A stretch of 64,000 bases of DNA from an uncultured Hyphomicrobiales bacterium (GCA_903930435.1 CAIYYN010000065.1:248001-312000), one strand, 5' to 3'; shown: positions 37,008-47,158, counted from the first letter of the stretch. Notes: a model not told the origin generated them from the sequence alone. Numbers and translations: made by a program.

Positions 37008-37487
37008 ATGGTCGAAAAAATCCCCCTCGATATCGGCGATATCCGCATCCTGCGCCTTTTGCAGGAAGACGCATTAATGGCAATTTCCGAGATTGCGGCA
37101 CGCTGTGGCATGAGCCAGACGCCATGCTGGCGGCGCATCAAGCGCATGAAGGACGCTGGCATCATTCGCCAGACATCAGCCATCGTCGACCGTGAAGCCG
37201 TGGGACTTGGCTTCATGTCCTATGCCTTCGTGAAACTCGGCTTGCCCAGCCAGGAAAATATGGCCGCCTTTGACAAACTCGTGCGCGACTGGCCGGAGGT
37301 CATTGCCTGCGACCGGATCACCGGCGCGGTTGATTATCTGATCAAGGTCGTCAGTCGCGACATGAAAACCTACGACACATTCCTGCGCACAAAGCTGCTC
37401 GAAGGCAATCTGGTCTCCGATGTGCAGTCGCATATCGTCGTCGCGGGCATCAAGGATTCCGCCAGCCTGCCGCTGGAAGACCGCTGA
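37008..37487 (+). CDS. Lrp/AsnC family transcription regulator
   Basis: A 159-residue regulator with an N-terminal winged helix-turn-helix (about 6-60, ILRLLQEDALMAISEIAARC) and a C-terminal RAM domain (about 70-150) that binds amino acids and forms octamers. It ends 15 bases from the stop of the DadA-like gene, which runs the other way. Lrp-type proteins often control such adjacent amino-acid catabolic genes, so it may regulate dadA, the peptidase or the importer. That is inferred from position only. Confidence 0.92.
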   Translation: MVEKIPLDIGDIRILRLLQEDALMAISEIAARCGMSQTPCWRRIKRMKDAGIIRQTSAIVDREAVGLGFMSYAFVKLGLPSQENMAAFDKLVRDWPEVIACDRITGAVDYLIKVVSRDMKTYDTFLRTKLLEGNLVSDVQSHIVVAGIKDSASLPLEDR

Positions 37488-37502
37488 ACCCGCTGTCCGG
37501 TG

Positions 37503-38750
37503 TCAATTGAACCGGTCTGCGCGATAGGGCGAGACGTCGATGGTTGTTGGTTCACCGGCGATCATCTCGGCGATCAGGCGACCGGAAATCGGGCCTTGCG
37601 TGAAACCGAGATGGCCATGACCGAAATCAAGCCACAGCCCCCGATGCCGTCCGGCAGCCCCAATAATCGGCAGGGAATCCGGCAGGGCTGGTCGGCGGCC
37701 AAGCCACGGTGTTTCGTCGCGCTCTTCGGCCAGCGGGAAAATATCCCGCGCGATCGGCTTTAACTGTTCAAGTTGCCGGGGCGTCGCAGGCGCATCGCGG
37801 TCGGCGATTTCAACGCCGGTCGTCAGCCGTATCCCCTTCTGCATCGGCGTGAGGCAGAAGCCCTTTTCCACATCGCAGATCGGTCGTGACAGGGTGGCAT
37901 TTCCCACCGCGCCGAAATGCATGTGATAGCCGCGCTTGGAGGCGAGCGGGAACTTGTAACCGAGCGGTGACAGAACATCGAGCGACCAAGGCCCTAGCGC
38001 AACGACGACGTCCTTTGCCGTCACAGGTCCGCCGCCAGCTGTCACCTGCCAGCCACCCTCGACCTGCGTCAGCGATTTCGCGTCGCCCGCATAGAATTGC
38101 CCACCACGGCGCAGGAACAGGTCGACATAGGCCTTCACGACGCCTTCAGGCCAGGACACCGTGTCGGTGCCTGTCCAATGGATCGCCTTGAAAAAGCTAG
38201 ATGTTTTCAAGTGCGGTTCCATCTCGCCAATTTCGCCCGATGACAGGATCCGGTAATCGACATTGTACTGCCGCGCCAATTGCAGCAGCAGGCCTTCGGC
38301 ATCCCTGAACGCGGCTTCGCTGCGATAAAGCCGCAACCAGCCATCGCGGCGCACGAAATGCTCTGCTCCGGCGGCGGCAGCCATTTGCCGATGCTCTTCG
38401 ACCGCACGGCTGCTCAGCGGATCGATCGCCGCTGCATAGGCCTTCATTCCGGCAGTATCGGTATGGGCACGCAAGGACAGAAGCCAGGGCGCGGCCTTCA
38501 GCAAAAACGACGGATGATAATTGGCTTCGGTTCCGAGATTGAGGCCGTAGCGGATGAGATCGCGGATGGATCGCGGAAAGGCGACGGGCAGCAGCGCATC
38601 GCGTTCGATGATACCGGTATTGCCGTAGGATGTTTCTTCGCCCGCGCCGCGCCGGTCAACCAGCACGACCGACTTGCCCTTCTGCTGCAAATGCACGGCA
38701 GCCGATACACCAATCATTCCCGCGCCAAGTACGATTACATCCGTCTGCAT
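37503..38750 (-). CDS. DadA-like FAD-dependent D-amino-acid dehydrogenase
   Basis: FAD enzyme of the DAO family, 415 residues. The N-terminal dinucleotide site is VIVLGAGMIGVSAAVHLQQKG with a closing VVLVDRR, and the DadA-type phrases ETSYGNTGII and RGYHMHFG follow. The C-terminal block LPDSLPIIGAAGRHRGLWLDFGHGHLGFT is the FAD-contact region of the family. It would oxidise D-amino acids to keto acids, passing electrons to the respiratory chain. The alternatives are sarcosine, glycine or other secondary amines. It is alone between the Lrp regulator and the MFS gene. Confidence 0.85.
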   Translation of the reverse strand: MQTDVIVLGAGMIGVSAAVHLQQKGKSVVLVDRRGAGEETSYGNTGIIERDALLPVAFPRSIRDLIRYGLNLGTEANYHPSFLLKAAPWLLSLRAHTDTAGMKAYAAAIDPLSSRAVEEHRQMAAAAGAEHFVRRDGWLRLYRSEAAFRDAEGLLLQLARQYNVDYRILSSGEIGEMEPHLKTSSFFKAIHWTGTDTVSWPEGVVKAYVDLFLRRGGQFYAGDAKSLTQVEGGWQVTAGGGPVTAKDVVVALGPWSLDVLSPLGYKFPLASKRGYHMHFGAVGNATLSRPICDVEKGFCLTPMQKGIRLTTGVEIADRDAPATPRQLEQLKPIARDIFPLAEERDETPWLGRRPALPDSLPIIGAAGRHRGLWLDFGHGHLGFTQGPISGRLIAEMIAGEPTTIDVSPYRADRFN

Positions 38751-38854
38751 TGGGGTCTCCGCTCCTCGGCCACGTTGGCACTCGGCACATATGCGTGAAG
38801 GCGATAACAGATTTCACCGCGCCTCAAAAGATGAAAGGCCATCCGTCTGATCCC

Positions 38855-40285
38855 TCAGTCGATGAGATGATCATGCCGCTTGTAGCCACTGACGGATGAA
38901 CCAGCCTCGGGCTTCAGACGCAGATAACTCGGGATCGCAAACAGGGACAGGATCGCCGTAGCGAAAAAGACAATCCGGAAGTTGTCTGGCGTCAGATGCG
39001 CGCCATGGTCACTGACGAGCCCCAGAAGCAGTGCGCTGATCGAAATGCCGATCGATACCGTCAATTGCTGCAACACGCCGAACAGGCTTGTCGCCTGGCT
39101 GAGTTCCTTGTCGGGCACATCGGAATAGGAGAGCATATTCGAGCCCATGAACTGGATCGAGCGGATCAGCCCATACACAAACACATAGGCGGCGATGAAC
39201 CAGTGCGGCGTTTCCGGCGTCATCAGCCCGAACCCGGCAATAATCAGGGCTGCCGAAAACGCCGCCGTCGCCAGCACTGGCCCAAAGCCGAATGCCCGCA
39301 GGATCTTCCCCATGAAGCTGCGGACGAAGAGGGCGCCAGCACTGGCAAAGAGCACGAGTGATCCGGACAGGACCGGACTTTCACCGAAGGCTACCTGCAA
39401 CATCAGCGGCAGCAGGAACGGCGTCCCGTTGATCGAAATACGCGCAATGCCCCCCGCCAGAGTGCCGACGGCAAAGACGCGATTTCTGAAAATGCGCAGG
39501 TTCAGGACCGGCTGGTGCGCTCGCAGCGCATAAACGCCGAAGGACACTAGCAACGCGACGGCAACAACCAGGATTGCGACAATCGCAGGCCACGGCAAGG
39601 CAGGTTGGCCCACATTGTCCATCGCAAGCTGGAACAGCGCCACACCCGACCCAACCAGCAGAAATCCCTTGAAATCAAAGCGCAACTCCGGATCAGACGC
39701 GCTGTCTTTCACGAACCGCATGGCGAGCAGGATGCCGAGGATGCCAAAGGGCAGATTGACGTAGAAAATCCAGCGCCAGGACAGATAGGTTGTCAGCAAG
39801 CCGCCCATCAGCGGGCCGAGCAGCGGCCCCAGCAAGGCCGGCAGCGTCATGTAGGTCATCGCCGTGATGAGTTCCGAGCGGGGAAAGCTGCGGATCAGGA
39901 TGAGGCGTCCCACCGGCGTCATCATTGCACCGCCGAGGCCCTGCACGATCCGCATCACGATCAGCATCGGAAACGAAGTCGCATAGCCACACAGCCCCGA
40001 TCCGATGGTGAACACCGTCAAGGCCGTGATGAACACACGGCGCGCACCAAACCGGTCCGCCAGAAATCCGCTCAAGGGAATGAACACGGCAAGCGACAGC
40101 ACATAGGCCGTGATGGCGACATTCAACTGCAAGGGCGTGGCGTTGAGGCTTTTTGCCATCTGCGGGACGGCCGTCGTGATAATGGTCGAATCCAGTTGAT
40201 CCATCAGGAAGGCGAGCGCCACGATGATCGGGATCAGAATGCGTAATCGTGGGCTGAGAGGCGCATCCAACGGCGTATAATCCAT
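38855..40285 (-). CDS. DHA2-family (EmrB-like) MFS efflux permease
   Basis: Membrane protein of 476 residues with about 14 predicted helices. Motif A GFLADRFGARRVF follows helix 2, and motif C is PALLGPLLGPLMGG on helix 5, typical of drug/H+ antiporters. The opening LMDQLDSTIITTAVPQMAKSL is the motif D1 of this family. No EmrA-type membrane-fusion partner is adjacent, so it may act alone. It is 104 bases from the DadA-like start, on the same strand. Confidence 0.9.
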   Translation of the reverse strand: MDYTPLDAPLSPRLRILIPIIVALAFLMDQLDSTIITTAVPQMAKSLNATPLQLNVAITAYVLSLAVFIPLSGFLADRFGARRVFITALTVFTIGSGLCGYATSFPMLIVMRIVQGLGGAMMTPVGRLILIRSFPRSELITAMTYMTLPALLGPLLGPLMGGLLTTYLSWRWIFYVNLPFGILGILLAMRFVKDSASDPELRFDFKGFLLVGSGVALFQLAMDNVGQPALPWPAIVAILVVAVALLVSFGVYALRAHQPVLNLRIFRNRVFAVGTLAGGIARISINGTPFLLPLMLQVAFGESPVLSGSLVLFASAGALFVRSFMGKILRAFGFGPVLATAAFSAALIIAGFGLMTPETPHWFIAAYVFVYGLIRSIQFMGSNMLSYSDVPDKELSQATSLFGVLQQLTVSIGISISALLLGLVSDHGAHLTPDNFRIVFFATAILSLFAIPSYLRLKPEAGSSVSGYKRHDHLID

Positions 40286-40586
40286 TCAATCAATCATCAG
40301 GGCGGCAATAGATGGGTGAGCTGGGCATAAGCTTCAGACCCGAACAAAGCAGGTCAATGTCCCGGATACTCCAGTCTATAGGCGGTTTTACCTGACATCC
40401 GGCTGACGTGGCTAACCTTTTCACGGGACGTCGCCATGCGCAATTCAGACACCGACTCCGTCCGTTGCAAAGCATAAGACCCTTCGCGGCCTAACGCATC
40501 TTGATATTCGATCCGCTCTGCCCTTTCGCATCCCCCTGCCCTCTGCTATTGGACCGGCTTCCGTCATCGCATCATAGGTCCGCAGC
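40286..40586. other. Gap between the MFS gene and purB
   Basis: About 300 bases between divergent starts. It must hold the promoters of both genes. I see no gene, strong palindrome or purine riboswitch in it. Confidence 0.5.
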
Positions 40587-41915
40587 ATGATCCCGCGCTA
40601 TTCCCGCCCCGAAATGGTTGCCCTCTGGGAGCCGCAGGCGCGCTTCCGCATCTGGTTCGAGATCGAGGCCCATGCGACAGATGCACTGGCCGACTTGGGC
40701 GTCGTCCCCAAAGAGGCCGCGAAGACGATCTGGGACAAGGCGATGCATGCGACGTTTGACGTTGATCGGATCGACGAAATCGAGCGCGTGACCAAGCATG
40801 ACGTGATCGCGTTCCTGACACATCTGTCCGAAATTGTCGGACCGGAAGCGCGGTTTGTCCATCAGGGCATGACATCATCGGACGTGCTGGATACCTGCCT
40901 CAATGTCCAGTTGACCCGCGCCGCTGACCTTCTGATCGCCGACGTTGACCGGCTGCTTGCAGCCCTCAAGCTGCGCGCATTTGAGCACAAGAACACCCCG
41001 ACCATCGGTCGCAGCCATGGCATCCACGCCGAACCCGTGACCTTTGGCCTGAAGCTGGCGCAAGCCTATGCGGAGTTCACCCGTTGCCGGGCACGGCTCG
41101 TGGCCGCACGCGCCGAAATCGCGACCTGTGCAATCTCGGGGGCCGTCGGAACCTTCGCCAACATTCACCCGGAAGTCGAAGAACACGTCGCGTCCAAGAT
41201 GGGCCTCGTTCCCGAGCCTGTGTCGACACAGGTCATCCCGCGCGACAGGCATGCGATGTATTTCGCCACGCTCGGCGTCGTTGCTTCATCAATCGAGCGG
41301 CTGGCCATCGAAATCCGGCATCTGCAGCGCACGGAAGTGCTCGAAGCGGAAGAGTATTTCTCGCCGGGTCAGAAGGGGTCGTCGGCGATGCCGCACAAGC
41401 GCAATCCCGTTCTGACCGAGAACCTGACCGGCCTCGCCCGCATGGTTCGTGCCTATGCCTTGCCCGCGATGGAGAATGTCGCGCTCTGGCACGAGCGGGA
41501 TATCTCGCATTCCTCGGTCGAGCGCATGATCGGGCCTGATGCGACGATTACGCTCGATTTCGCACTCAACCGGCTGGCTGGCGTCATCGAAAAACTGGTC
41601 GTCTATCCCGAACGCATGGCGGGCAACATGGACCGGCTCGGTGGCCTCGTCCATTCGCAGCGTATCCTGCTGGCCCTGACGCAAGCTGGCGTCAGCCGCG
41701 AGGATGCCTATCGGCTCGTGCAACGCAACGCGATGAAGGTCTGGGACAGCTATCAGGTGAATGGCGCCGCAACCGTCGACTTCCTGACAGAACTTCTGGC
41801 CGACAAGGACGTCCGCGCCGCACTCTCGGAGGCCGAGATCCGCGACAAGTTCGACCTCGGCTATCACCTGAAGCACGTTGATACGATCTTCAGGCGCGTG
41901 TTTGGCGAAACTTAA
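40587..41915 (+). CDS. purB: Adenylosuccinate lyase
   Basis: Enzyme of purine synthesis, 442 residues, that cleaves SAICAR to AICAR and adenylosuccinate to AMP. The three fumarase-superfamily blocks are seen: HQGMTSSDVLDTCLNVQ near 92-108, GRSHGIHAEPVTFG at about 138-151 with the catalytic His, and the signature GSSAMPHKRNPVLTEN near 265-280. It is separated from purC by the aldolase gene. It starts the purine region, with its own promoter. Confidence 0.97.
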   Translation: MIPRYSRPEMVALWEPQARFRIWFEIEAHATDALADLGVVPKEAAKTIWDKAMHATFDVDRIDEIERVTKHDVIAFLTHLSEIVGPEARFVHQGMTSSDVLDTCLNVQLTRAADLLIADVDRLLAALKLRAFEHKNTPTIGRSHGIHAEPVTFGLKLAQAYAEFTRCRARLVAARAEIATCAISGAVGTFANIHPEVEEHVASKMGLVPEPVSTQVIPRDRHAMYFATLGVVASSIERLAIEIRHLQRTEVLEAEEYFSPGQKGSSAMPHKRNPVLTENLTGLARMVRAYALPAMENVALWHERDISHSSVERMIGPDATITLDFALNRLAGVIEKLVVYPERMAGNMDRLGGLVHSQRILLALTQAGVSREDAYRLVQRNAMKVWDSYQVNGAATVDFLTELLADKDVRAALSEAEIRDKFDLGYHLKHVDTIFRRVFGET

Positions 41916-41926
41916 CGTCCACCCTT

Positions 41927-42004
41927 CGTCATTGCGAGCGCGAGCGAAGCAATCCAGATTCACTCCGCCTGGTTCTGGATCGCCGCGCTTCTCTCGCGAT
42001 GACG
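41927..42004. repeat. Dispersed intergenic palindromic repeat, copy 2
   Basis: Begins CGTCATTGCGAG and ends with the near reverse complement CTCGCGATGACG; the inner phrase GAAGCAATCCAG matches the copy at 17688. It lies between the convergent purB and aldolase genes, where it may form the transcript ends of both. Confidence 0.85.
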
Positions 42005-42022
42005 GACGCAGCCTTTGGCAGA

Positions 42023-42796
42023 TCACCCACCCGCTGCTTCGACGAGATCGTTACAGCCCTTGGTCAGATACATGTTGTCGGTTCCAACGGCGATCAACTG
42101 GTAGCCTTCAGCAGCCAGCGACTTGGCATGAGCCGCGTTGATGCCGAACATCGCAGCGATCTTGCCATGAGCCCTGGCGCGCGAAAGAATGTGGCTGACG
42201 GTCGGGTTGATCGTCGGTGACAGCCCATCGATCACCGCCCCTTCCGAGAGCGTCAGCGACAGGTCTGACGGGCCAACGAAAACGCCGTCGATGCCGGGAA
42301 CCGAGAGGATGGCATCCAGATTGGCGATGGCCTCGACGGTCTCGATCATGGCGAGCGCGAGAACATTGTCGCGGGTCCAGGCGAGATAGTCGGATGGCGA
42401 TTTGAATCCGCCCAGTGTCATGCCGCGCACCGGACCCCAGCTACGCTTGCCGAGTGGCGGATATTTGGTCGCGTCCACAAGGGCTTGCGCGTCGGCGACC
42501 GTGTTGATCATCGGTGCGATGATCGCCTCGGCGCCCATGTCGAGCGCGCGGCTGGCGAAGGCAAAGTCACCGACGGGAATCCGGACAACAGCAGCCTTGT
42601 TGGCGAGAACAACAGACCGAACGCCGTTCATGATGCTTTCCGGTGAATGCCAGCCGTGCTGCATATCCAGATTGATCGCACCAAACCTGGAGCGCGCGAT
42701 CGTCTCCACGACCAGCGGATCGGGATTGCCAACCCACCCAAGAAAGGTCGTTTCGCCGCTGCGCAGCGTTTGCGCCAATGTGTAGGATTTAGCCAT
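42023..42796 (-). CDS. HpcH/HpaI family class II aldolase
   Basis: Metal-dependent aldolase of 257 residues, beta-barrel, in the HpaI/GarL family. Active-site elements are LDMQHGWHSP with the catalytic His, VVRIP with the carboxylate-binding Arg, MIETVEA with the metal-ligand Glu, and GVFVGPSDLS with the metal-ligand Asp. Family substrates are 4-hydroxy-2-keto acids, cleaved to pyruvate and an aldehyde. No degradation pathway genes adjoin it. It lies between purB and purC in opposite direction, and looks like an insertion into the purine region. Confidence 0.88.
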   Translation of the reverse strand: MAKSYTLAQTLRSGETTFLGWVGNPDPLVVETIARSRFGAINLDMQHGWHSPESIMNGVRSVVLANKAAVVRIPVGDFAFASRALDMGAEAIIAPMINTVADAQALVDATKYPPLGKRSWGPVRGMTLGGFKSPSDYLAWTRDNVLALAMIETVEAIANLDAILSVPGIDGVFVGPSDLSLTLSEGAVIDGLSPTINPTVSHILSRARAHGKIAAMFGINAAHAKSLAAEGYQLIAVGTDNMYLTKGCNDLVEAAGG

Positions 42797-43207
42797 CCGG
42801 ACGTCCTCCGATCCATGTTCTCATGTTTGCAGCATCGGTACGACGCACGAGGCGACGCGGTCAAGTCCGCCCAACGCTGTTTTCGGCAACACCCGATCTC
42901 CAGTCCCCGACGACCGGAACATTGCGACCTGATCGCAAAATAACCACGATCATTTCGCACAATTCAGTCTTAATCTTCACCGTATTTCGGTCGTGTCATT
43001 GTTATACGGGTTACGATCGGATAGTGTTCCGCACAATCGCGTGGGTGACTGAGACGATTCCGTCATCCAGACGCGCAAGTCAAACCGTCGGTCACCACAC
43101 TGGAACACCGAAACACCTTGTCCGGGAACAGATTTCCCGGATATTGAACGAGACCAGCGGAGACCTCGGGGTCAATGGATTTCCTCAAAACATCACGGTA
43201 CATTCCC
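42797..43207. other. Gap upstream of purC
   Basis: About 410 bases between the divergent aldolase gene and purC. Open frames on the plus strand through here are not supported by any family or ribosome site. I found no purine riboswitch-like structure by eye. Confidence 0.5.
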
Positions 43208-43972
43208 ATGAATCGTCGTCGTCGCATTTATGAAGGCAAGGGCAAGATCCTCTATGAGGGTCCGGAGCCAGGTACGCTGATCCAGCACTTCAAGGATGAC
43301 GCAACTGCGTTCAACAACAAGAAACACGCGGTAATCGACGGCAAGGGTGTGCTCAACAATCGCATCTCCGAGTATATTTTCACGCAACTGAACGCACTCG
43401 GCGTCCCGACGCATTTCGTGCGCCGCCTCAACATGCGCGAACAGTTGATCCGTGAAGTCGAGATCATCCCGCTTGAAGTCGTCGTGCGCAATGTCGCTGC
43501 CGGCTCGCTGTCGACCCGCCTTGGCATCCCGGAAGGTACGGCGCTGCCGCGCTCCATCATCGAGTTCTATTACAAGAACGACGAACTCGGCGATCCCATG
43601 GTGTCGGAAGAGCACATCACTGCATTCGGCTGGGCCAGCCCGCAGGATATTGATGACGTGATGGCGCTCGCCATCCGGGTCAATGATTTCCTGTCCGGCC
43701 TGTTCCTCGGCGTCGGCATCCGGCTTGTTGATTTCAAGCTGGAGTTCGGTCGCCTGTGGGAAAACGAAATGATGCGCATCGTGCTCGCCGACGAAATTTC
43801 GCCGGACAGCTGCCGCCTGTGGGACATCAACTCGGGCGACAAGATGGACAAGGATCGTTTCCGTCGCGATCTCGGCGGCATGCTCGAAGCCTATCAGGAA
43901 GTCGCCCGGCGGCTTGGCATTCTCAATGACAACGACCGGACCGGCGCAACCGGGCCGACGCTCGTTCAGTGA
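43208..43972 (+). CDS. purC: Phosphoribosylaminoimidazole-succinocarboxamide synthase
   Basis: SAICAR synthase, 254 residues, ATP-dependent step of purine synthesis. Diagnostic phrases are [18 protein letters not shown] at the start, FKDDATAFN, then [11 protein letters not shown] (about 89-99) and [10 protein letters not shown] near 177. ATG 43208 fits the family start; an in-frame ATG 11 codons upstream has no ribosome site and would give an atypical extension. The next purine gene, purS, is 2.1 kb away, with an EAL gene in between. A strong terminator follows. Confidence 0.97.
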   Translation: MNRRRRIYEGKGKILYEGPEPGTLIQHFKDDATAFNNKKHAVIDGKGVLNNRISEYIFTQLNALGVPTHFVRRLNMREQLIREVEIIPLEVVVRNVAAGSLSTRLGIPEGTALPRSIIEFYYKNDELGDPMVSEEHITAFGWASPQDIDDVMALAIRVNDFLSGLFLGVGIRLVDFKLEFGRLWENEMMRIVLADEISPDSCRLWDINSGDKMDKDRFRRDLGGMLEAYQEVARRLGILNDNDRTGATGPTLVQ

Positions 43973-44000
43973 GCCTCATCAAACTGGATCTCTGACATCG

Positions 44001-44030
44001 TGGCGAAGCCGAGCGCTTCGCCATTTTTTT
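44001..44030 (+). terminator. Rho-independent terminator after purC
   Basis: Stem TGGCGAAG (44001-44008) with CTTCGCCA (44016-44023), then seven T. Ends the purC transcript, so purC is not cotranscribed with purS. Confidence 0.92.
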
Positions 44031-44034
44031 GATT

Positions 44035-45861
44035 TCAGTCCGGAACTGACATGACGTCAAATACGAGCCCGCTATCGCTTGATTTGGACCTTGTCTTCAG
44101 TTCCGCGATGGCACTGCCAACCTCTTCGGAATCGGTCGCGCTGTAGCCGACTGGCAATTCGAGCACAGCCGTGCTGCATCGCATCAAGGGATAGGACCGG
44201 AAATTGCCCGAACGGTCGGTTCCCTTGATGAACCCTGCTTCGCGATCTTCATCGGCATAATAAAAACTGACCTGCTGTCTGAATTCGTCGAGAATCCCTT
44301 TCAGCCGGACCTCAAGGTGATCGCGTCGTCCGCCGCACACGCCAATGAAGAAATCATCGCCACCGACATGGCCGAGAAAGATGTCCAATCCATCGAAATG
44401 TCGCCGCATCAAGGTTGCAAAAAGCGTGATTGCGCTATCGCCGCGCTGAAAGCCATAGAGATCATTGAACGGTTTGAAAAAGTCAAAATCGCAGTAGCAA
44501 AGGTATCGCGCGCAGTCGCCAACGCCGATTGCCTCGTTGACATATTGGGAAATCGACCGATTTCCGGGCAGTCCCGTCAGCGGATTTTGTTCCTGGGCAG
44601 ACTTCAGTCGCTTTTCGTTGATGATACGCAACAGCGAGGTCGCCGATAGAACGCCCGCATACAACTTGTTTTCCGTCAAAATCAGGCAATCGTTATTCTC
44701 GCTCGTTGCAAAGACATCGAGCAACAATTCGGCAGCAGATCCCAGACTTGCCGATGGGCTCCGGGTCACGAAATCGCCGATGGTCCGCTGAAAGGACTTG
44801 TTGCGCAGCAAATCACGACCGTAGGGCTGATAGATGTAATACTTCAATTTCTGTTCTTGGATGATCCCACGCGGCATGCCGGTTGCGTCGACAACGGGAA
44901 AGAAACTTTGCAAGGGATATTGGCGAAACAGCTTGAAAGCCGCATCGGTGCTGTCCGTGTCGCAAAGGGTCGGCAGCATCTCGATCTCACGCCGGATGAG
45001 AAGTTCATCGCTGAGCAGCGAGAGCCGCTTCTGGACGCCGACATTCTGCAAGTGGGCATAGGTTGTCTTCAGCTGGCCGATATCGACTGTGGGCTTGGCG
45101 ACAATCCAGCCCTGGATCAGATCACAGCCGAGTTCGCGGCACGTGACAAGTTCTGGTTCCGTCTCAACGCCTTCCGCGACAACGCTGATGCCGAGCACAT
45201 GCGCCATTTTCACGCAATAGCGAATGACGTTCTGCTTGCGGGACGACTTGTCGACTCCGGAAATGAAATGCCGATCGATCTTGACGTAATCGACTGGCAC
45301 TTCGGACAGCAGCCTGAGTTCCCCGTGCCCGACACCGAAATCGTCGATCGCCAGTTTGAAGCCATGCTGCGCCAGTCGTTCCGTGAAGGCCTTGAATCGC
45401 GGCTGGAGCAGATTGTCGGCACGTTCGGAGAGCTCAAGGCAAATACTGCTTGGCGCAATTTTCAGCCGTCGTAACTGCAGGACCAGTTGATCGAGGACAC
45501 CCTCGTGTTCTGCGATCAGGGGAGACGCAAAATTGACGAACAGAAGCTTTGAGGCTGCTTCTTGAAATGAGCCAAATTTGGCGATGGATCGATCAAGCAG
45601 CAGTTGCTCGAGCCCGATCAGATGACCGATCGCGCTTGCATGGTCCAGCAGGTCAATAGGCGACTTGAAGCCGAGCTTCTGGTGTCCGCGCAACAGCGAC
45701 TCATAGCCGATCACATGCCCGGAGCCCGCCTCGACGATAGGTTGCAGCGCTGTATCGATGACAAGTCGGGCCAGCGTGACCAATTGGTCATCTGCGTAAT
45801 GCCGGACTATGCTTGAAGGGTGACTCAGCGCACTCATTCGATCCAAACCACGCGGCGGCAT
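44035..45861 (-). CDS. EAL-CBS-GGDEF protein, probable c-di-GMP phosphodiesterase
   Basis: A 608-residue soluble protein with the EAL domain first (about 30-280), a pair of CBS motifs in the middle (about 290-420) and a GGDEF-like domain last (about 435-600). The EAL motif reads ESL (54-56), but the other catalytic phrases are present: LLFVNFASPL, LELSERAD, AIDDFGVGHG, VDYVKIDRHF and VAEGVETE. The last domain has GGDDF (500-504) instead of GGDEF, so cyclase activity is doubtful and a GTP-sensing role is possible. CBS domains suggest control by adenine nucleotides. ATG 45861 has GGAGAG only a few bases away; ATG 45837 is an alternative. Confidence 0.88.
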   Translation of the reverse strand: MPPRGLDRMSALSHPSSIVRHYADDQLVTLARLVIDTALQPIVEAGSGHVIGYESLLRGHQKLGFKSPIDLLDHASAIGHLIGLEQLLLDRSIAKFGSFQEAASKLLFVNFASPLIAEHEGVLDQLVLQLRRLKIAPSSICLELSERADNLLQPRFKAFTERLAQHGFKLAIDDFGVGHGELRLLSEVPVDYVKIDRHFISGVDKSSRKQNVIRYCVKMAHVLGISVVAEGVETEPELVTCRELGCDLIQGWIVAKPTVDIGQLKTTYAHLQNVGVQKRLSLLSDELLIRREIEMLPTLCDTDSTDAAFKLFRQYPLQSFFPVVDATGMPRGIIQEQKLKYYIYQPYGRDLLRNKSFQRTIGDFVTRSPSASLGSAAELLLDVFATSENNDCLILTENKLYAGVLSATSLLRIINEKRLKSAQEQNPLTGLPGNRSISQYVNEAIGVGDCARYLCYCDFDFFKPFNDLYGFQRGDSAITLFATLMRRHFDGLDIFLGHVGGDDFFIGVCGGRRDHLEVRLKGILDEFRQQVSFYYADEDREAGFIKGTDRSGNFRSYPLMRCSTAVLELPVGYSATDSEEVGSAIAELKTRSKSSDSGLVFDVMSVPD

Positions 45862-46090
45862 TCTCTCCAGAATAATAGTAATATAAAATGATCAATAAGT
45901 GGTTGACCCGATGCGACATTTATATGACAAAGCCAGCCTTCCTGTCATAAGCTCCACTGAAGGGCGTGCACGGAAATTTGGCTGGCCTCCGTGTCGACTT
46001 GCCTGTAAACGCTGCGCATGTTAGCGCCCAAGCAGACAGGTCGGCTTGGACAATCCGATCTTATCCGCTCGTTTGAACAGAAAGCCCCAC

Positions 46091-46330
46091 ATGAAAGCCC
46101 GTGTAACCGTCACTCTCAAAACCGGTGTGCTTGACCCGCAGGGCAAGGCCATCGAAGGCGCGTTGAAGAGTCTCGATGTCCAGGGGATCTCCGAGGTTCG
46201 TCAGGGAAAGTTTTTTGAGCTCGAGATCTCGGAAACGGATGAAGCCAAGGCGACAGCGATTCTCAGGGACGCCTGTGAAAAATTGCTCGCCAATACGGTG
46301 ATCGAGAATTATCGCATCGATCTCGCCTGA
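46091..46330 (+). CDS. purS: FGAM synthase PurS subunit
   Basis: Small 79-residue component of the three-part formylglycinamidine ribonucleotide synthase, needed to hold PurQ and PurL together. The sequence MKARVTVTLKTGVLDPQGKA and the ending ANTVIENYRIDL are typical. ATG 46091 is the family start, so the preceding in-frame ATG is rejected. purQ starts 51 bases downstream on the same strand. Confidence 0.96.
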   Translation: MKARVTVTLKTGVLDPQGKAIEGALKSLDVQGISEVRQGKFFELEISETDEAKATAILRDACEKLLANTVIENYRIDLA

Positions 46331-46381
46331 GGGCCGTCAGGTGCTGCAGCGATCGAGCGCCCTGAGCTCAAGGAACACCAG

Positions 46382-47083
46382 ATGAAATCAGCCGTTGTCG
46401 TTTTTCCAGGCATCAATCGCGAACGGGACATGGCGCACGCCTTGAAGCTGGCGTCGGGCGTAACGCCGCACATGGTGTGGCATGCCGATACCGAGCTGCC
46501 TGACGTCGACGTTGTTGTCGTGCCCGGTGGGTTTTCCTATGGCGACTACCTGCGTTGCGGGGCAATAGCAGCGCGTGCGCCCATCATGGATGCCGTTCGT
46601 CGCCATGCGGATGCCGGACGCTATGTGCTCGGCGTCTGCAACGGCTTCCAGATCCTGACCGAAGCAGGTCTGCTACCCGGCGTCCTGATGCGCAATGCAT
46701 CGCTCAAGTTCGTGTGCAAGATGGTGCATCTGCGTGTCGAAAACGCCGATACAGCCTTCTCCAATGCCTATCGGGCCGGCCAGGTCTTCCGCTCACCGAT
46801 CGCACATGGCGAGGGCAATTATTTCGCCGAGCCGGAGACTCTGAAGCGCATCGAGGGCGAAGGGCGCGTCGTTTTGCGCTATTGCGACGCAGAGGGCTCG
46901 CGTTCGCCAAGTGCCAATCCGAATGGCGCGATCAATGATATCGCCGGTATCCTCAACGAGCGTGGCAATTTGCTGGGCATGATGCCGCATCCGGAAAACC
47001 TGGTTGAACCCCTGCAGGGGGGAACCGATGGACTTGGCCTGTTCCAGAGTCTGACCCGAGCCGCAGCGACCATTGCGGCCTGA
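46382..47083 (+). CDS. purQ: FGAM synthase PurQ glutaminase subunit
   Basis: Class I glutamine amidotransferase of 233 residues that supplies ammonia to PurL. The nucleophile elbow is GVCNGFQ near residue 86 and the His-Glu pair is in GMMPHPENL near residue 200. It opens [20 protein letters not shown], a form usual in Hyphomicrobiales. It follows purS closely; purL is displaced by 4.5 kb to 51573, with an M3 peptidase and a chemoreceptor in between. Confidence 0.97.
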   Translation: MKSAVVVFPGINRERDMAHALKLASGVTPHMVWHADTELPDVDVVVVPGGFSYGDYLRCGAIAARAPIMDAVRRHADAGRYVLGVCNGFQILTEAGLLPGVLMRNASLKFVCKMVHLRVENADTAFSNAYRAGQVFRSPIAHGEGNYFAEPETLKRIEGEGRVVLRYCDAEGSRSPSANPNGAINDIAGILNERGNLLGMMPHPENLVEPLQGGTDGLGLFQSLTRAAATIAA

Positions 47084-47158
47084 TGTGGCGCTGCGCCGGA
47101 TGATCGCTGGTCGGCGCTCCAGTTTACTTCTCCCGCAACTCTGAGAGATTTGCCCGCG

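Noticed and set aside
42823-43233. Open frame of 136 codons upstream of purC
   Set aside because: It overlaps the start of purC in another frame and has unusual composition with no domain.
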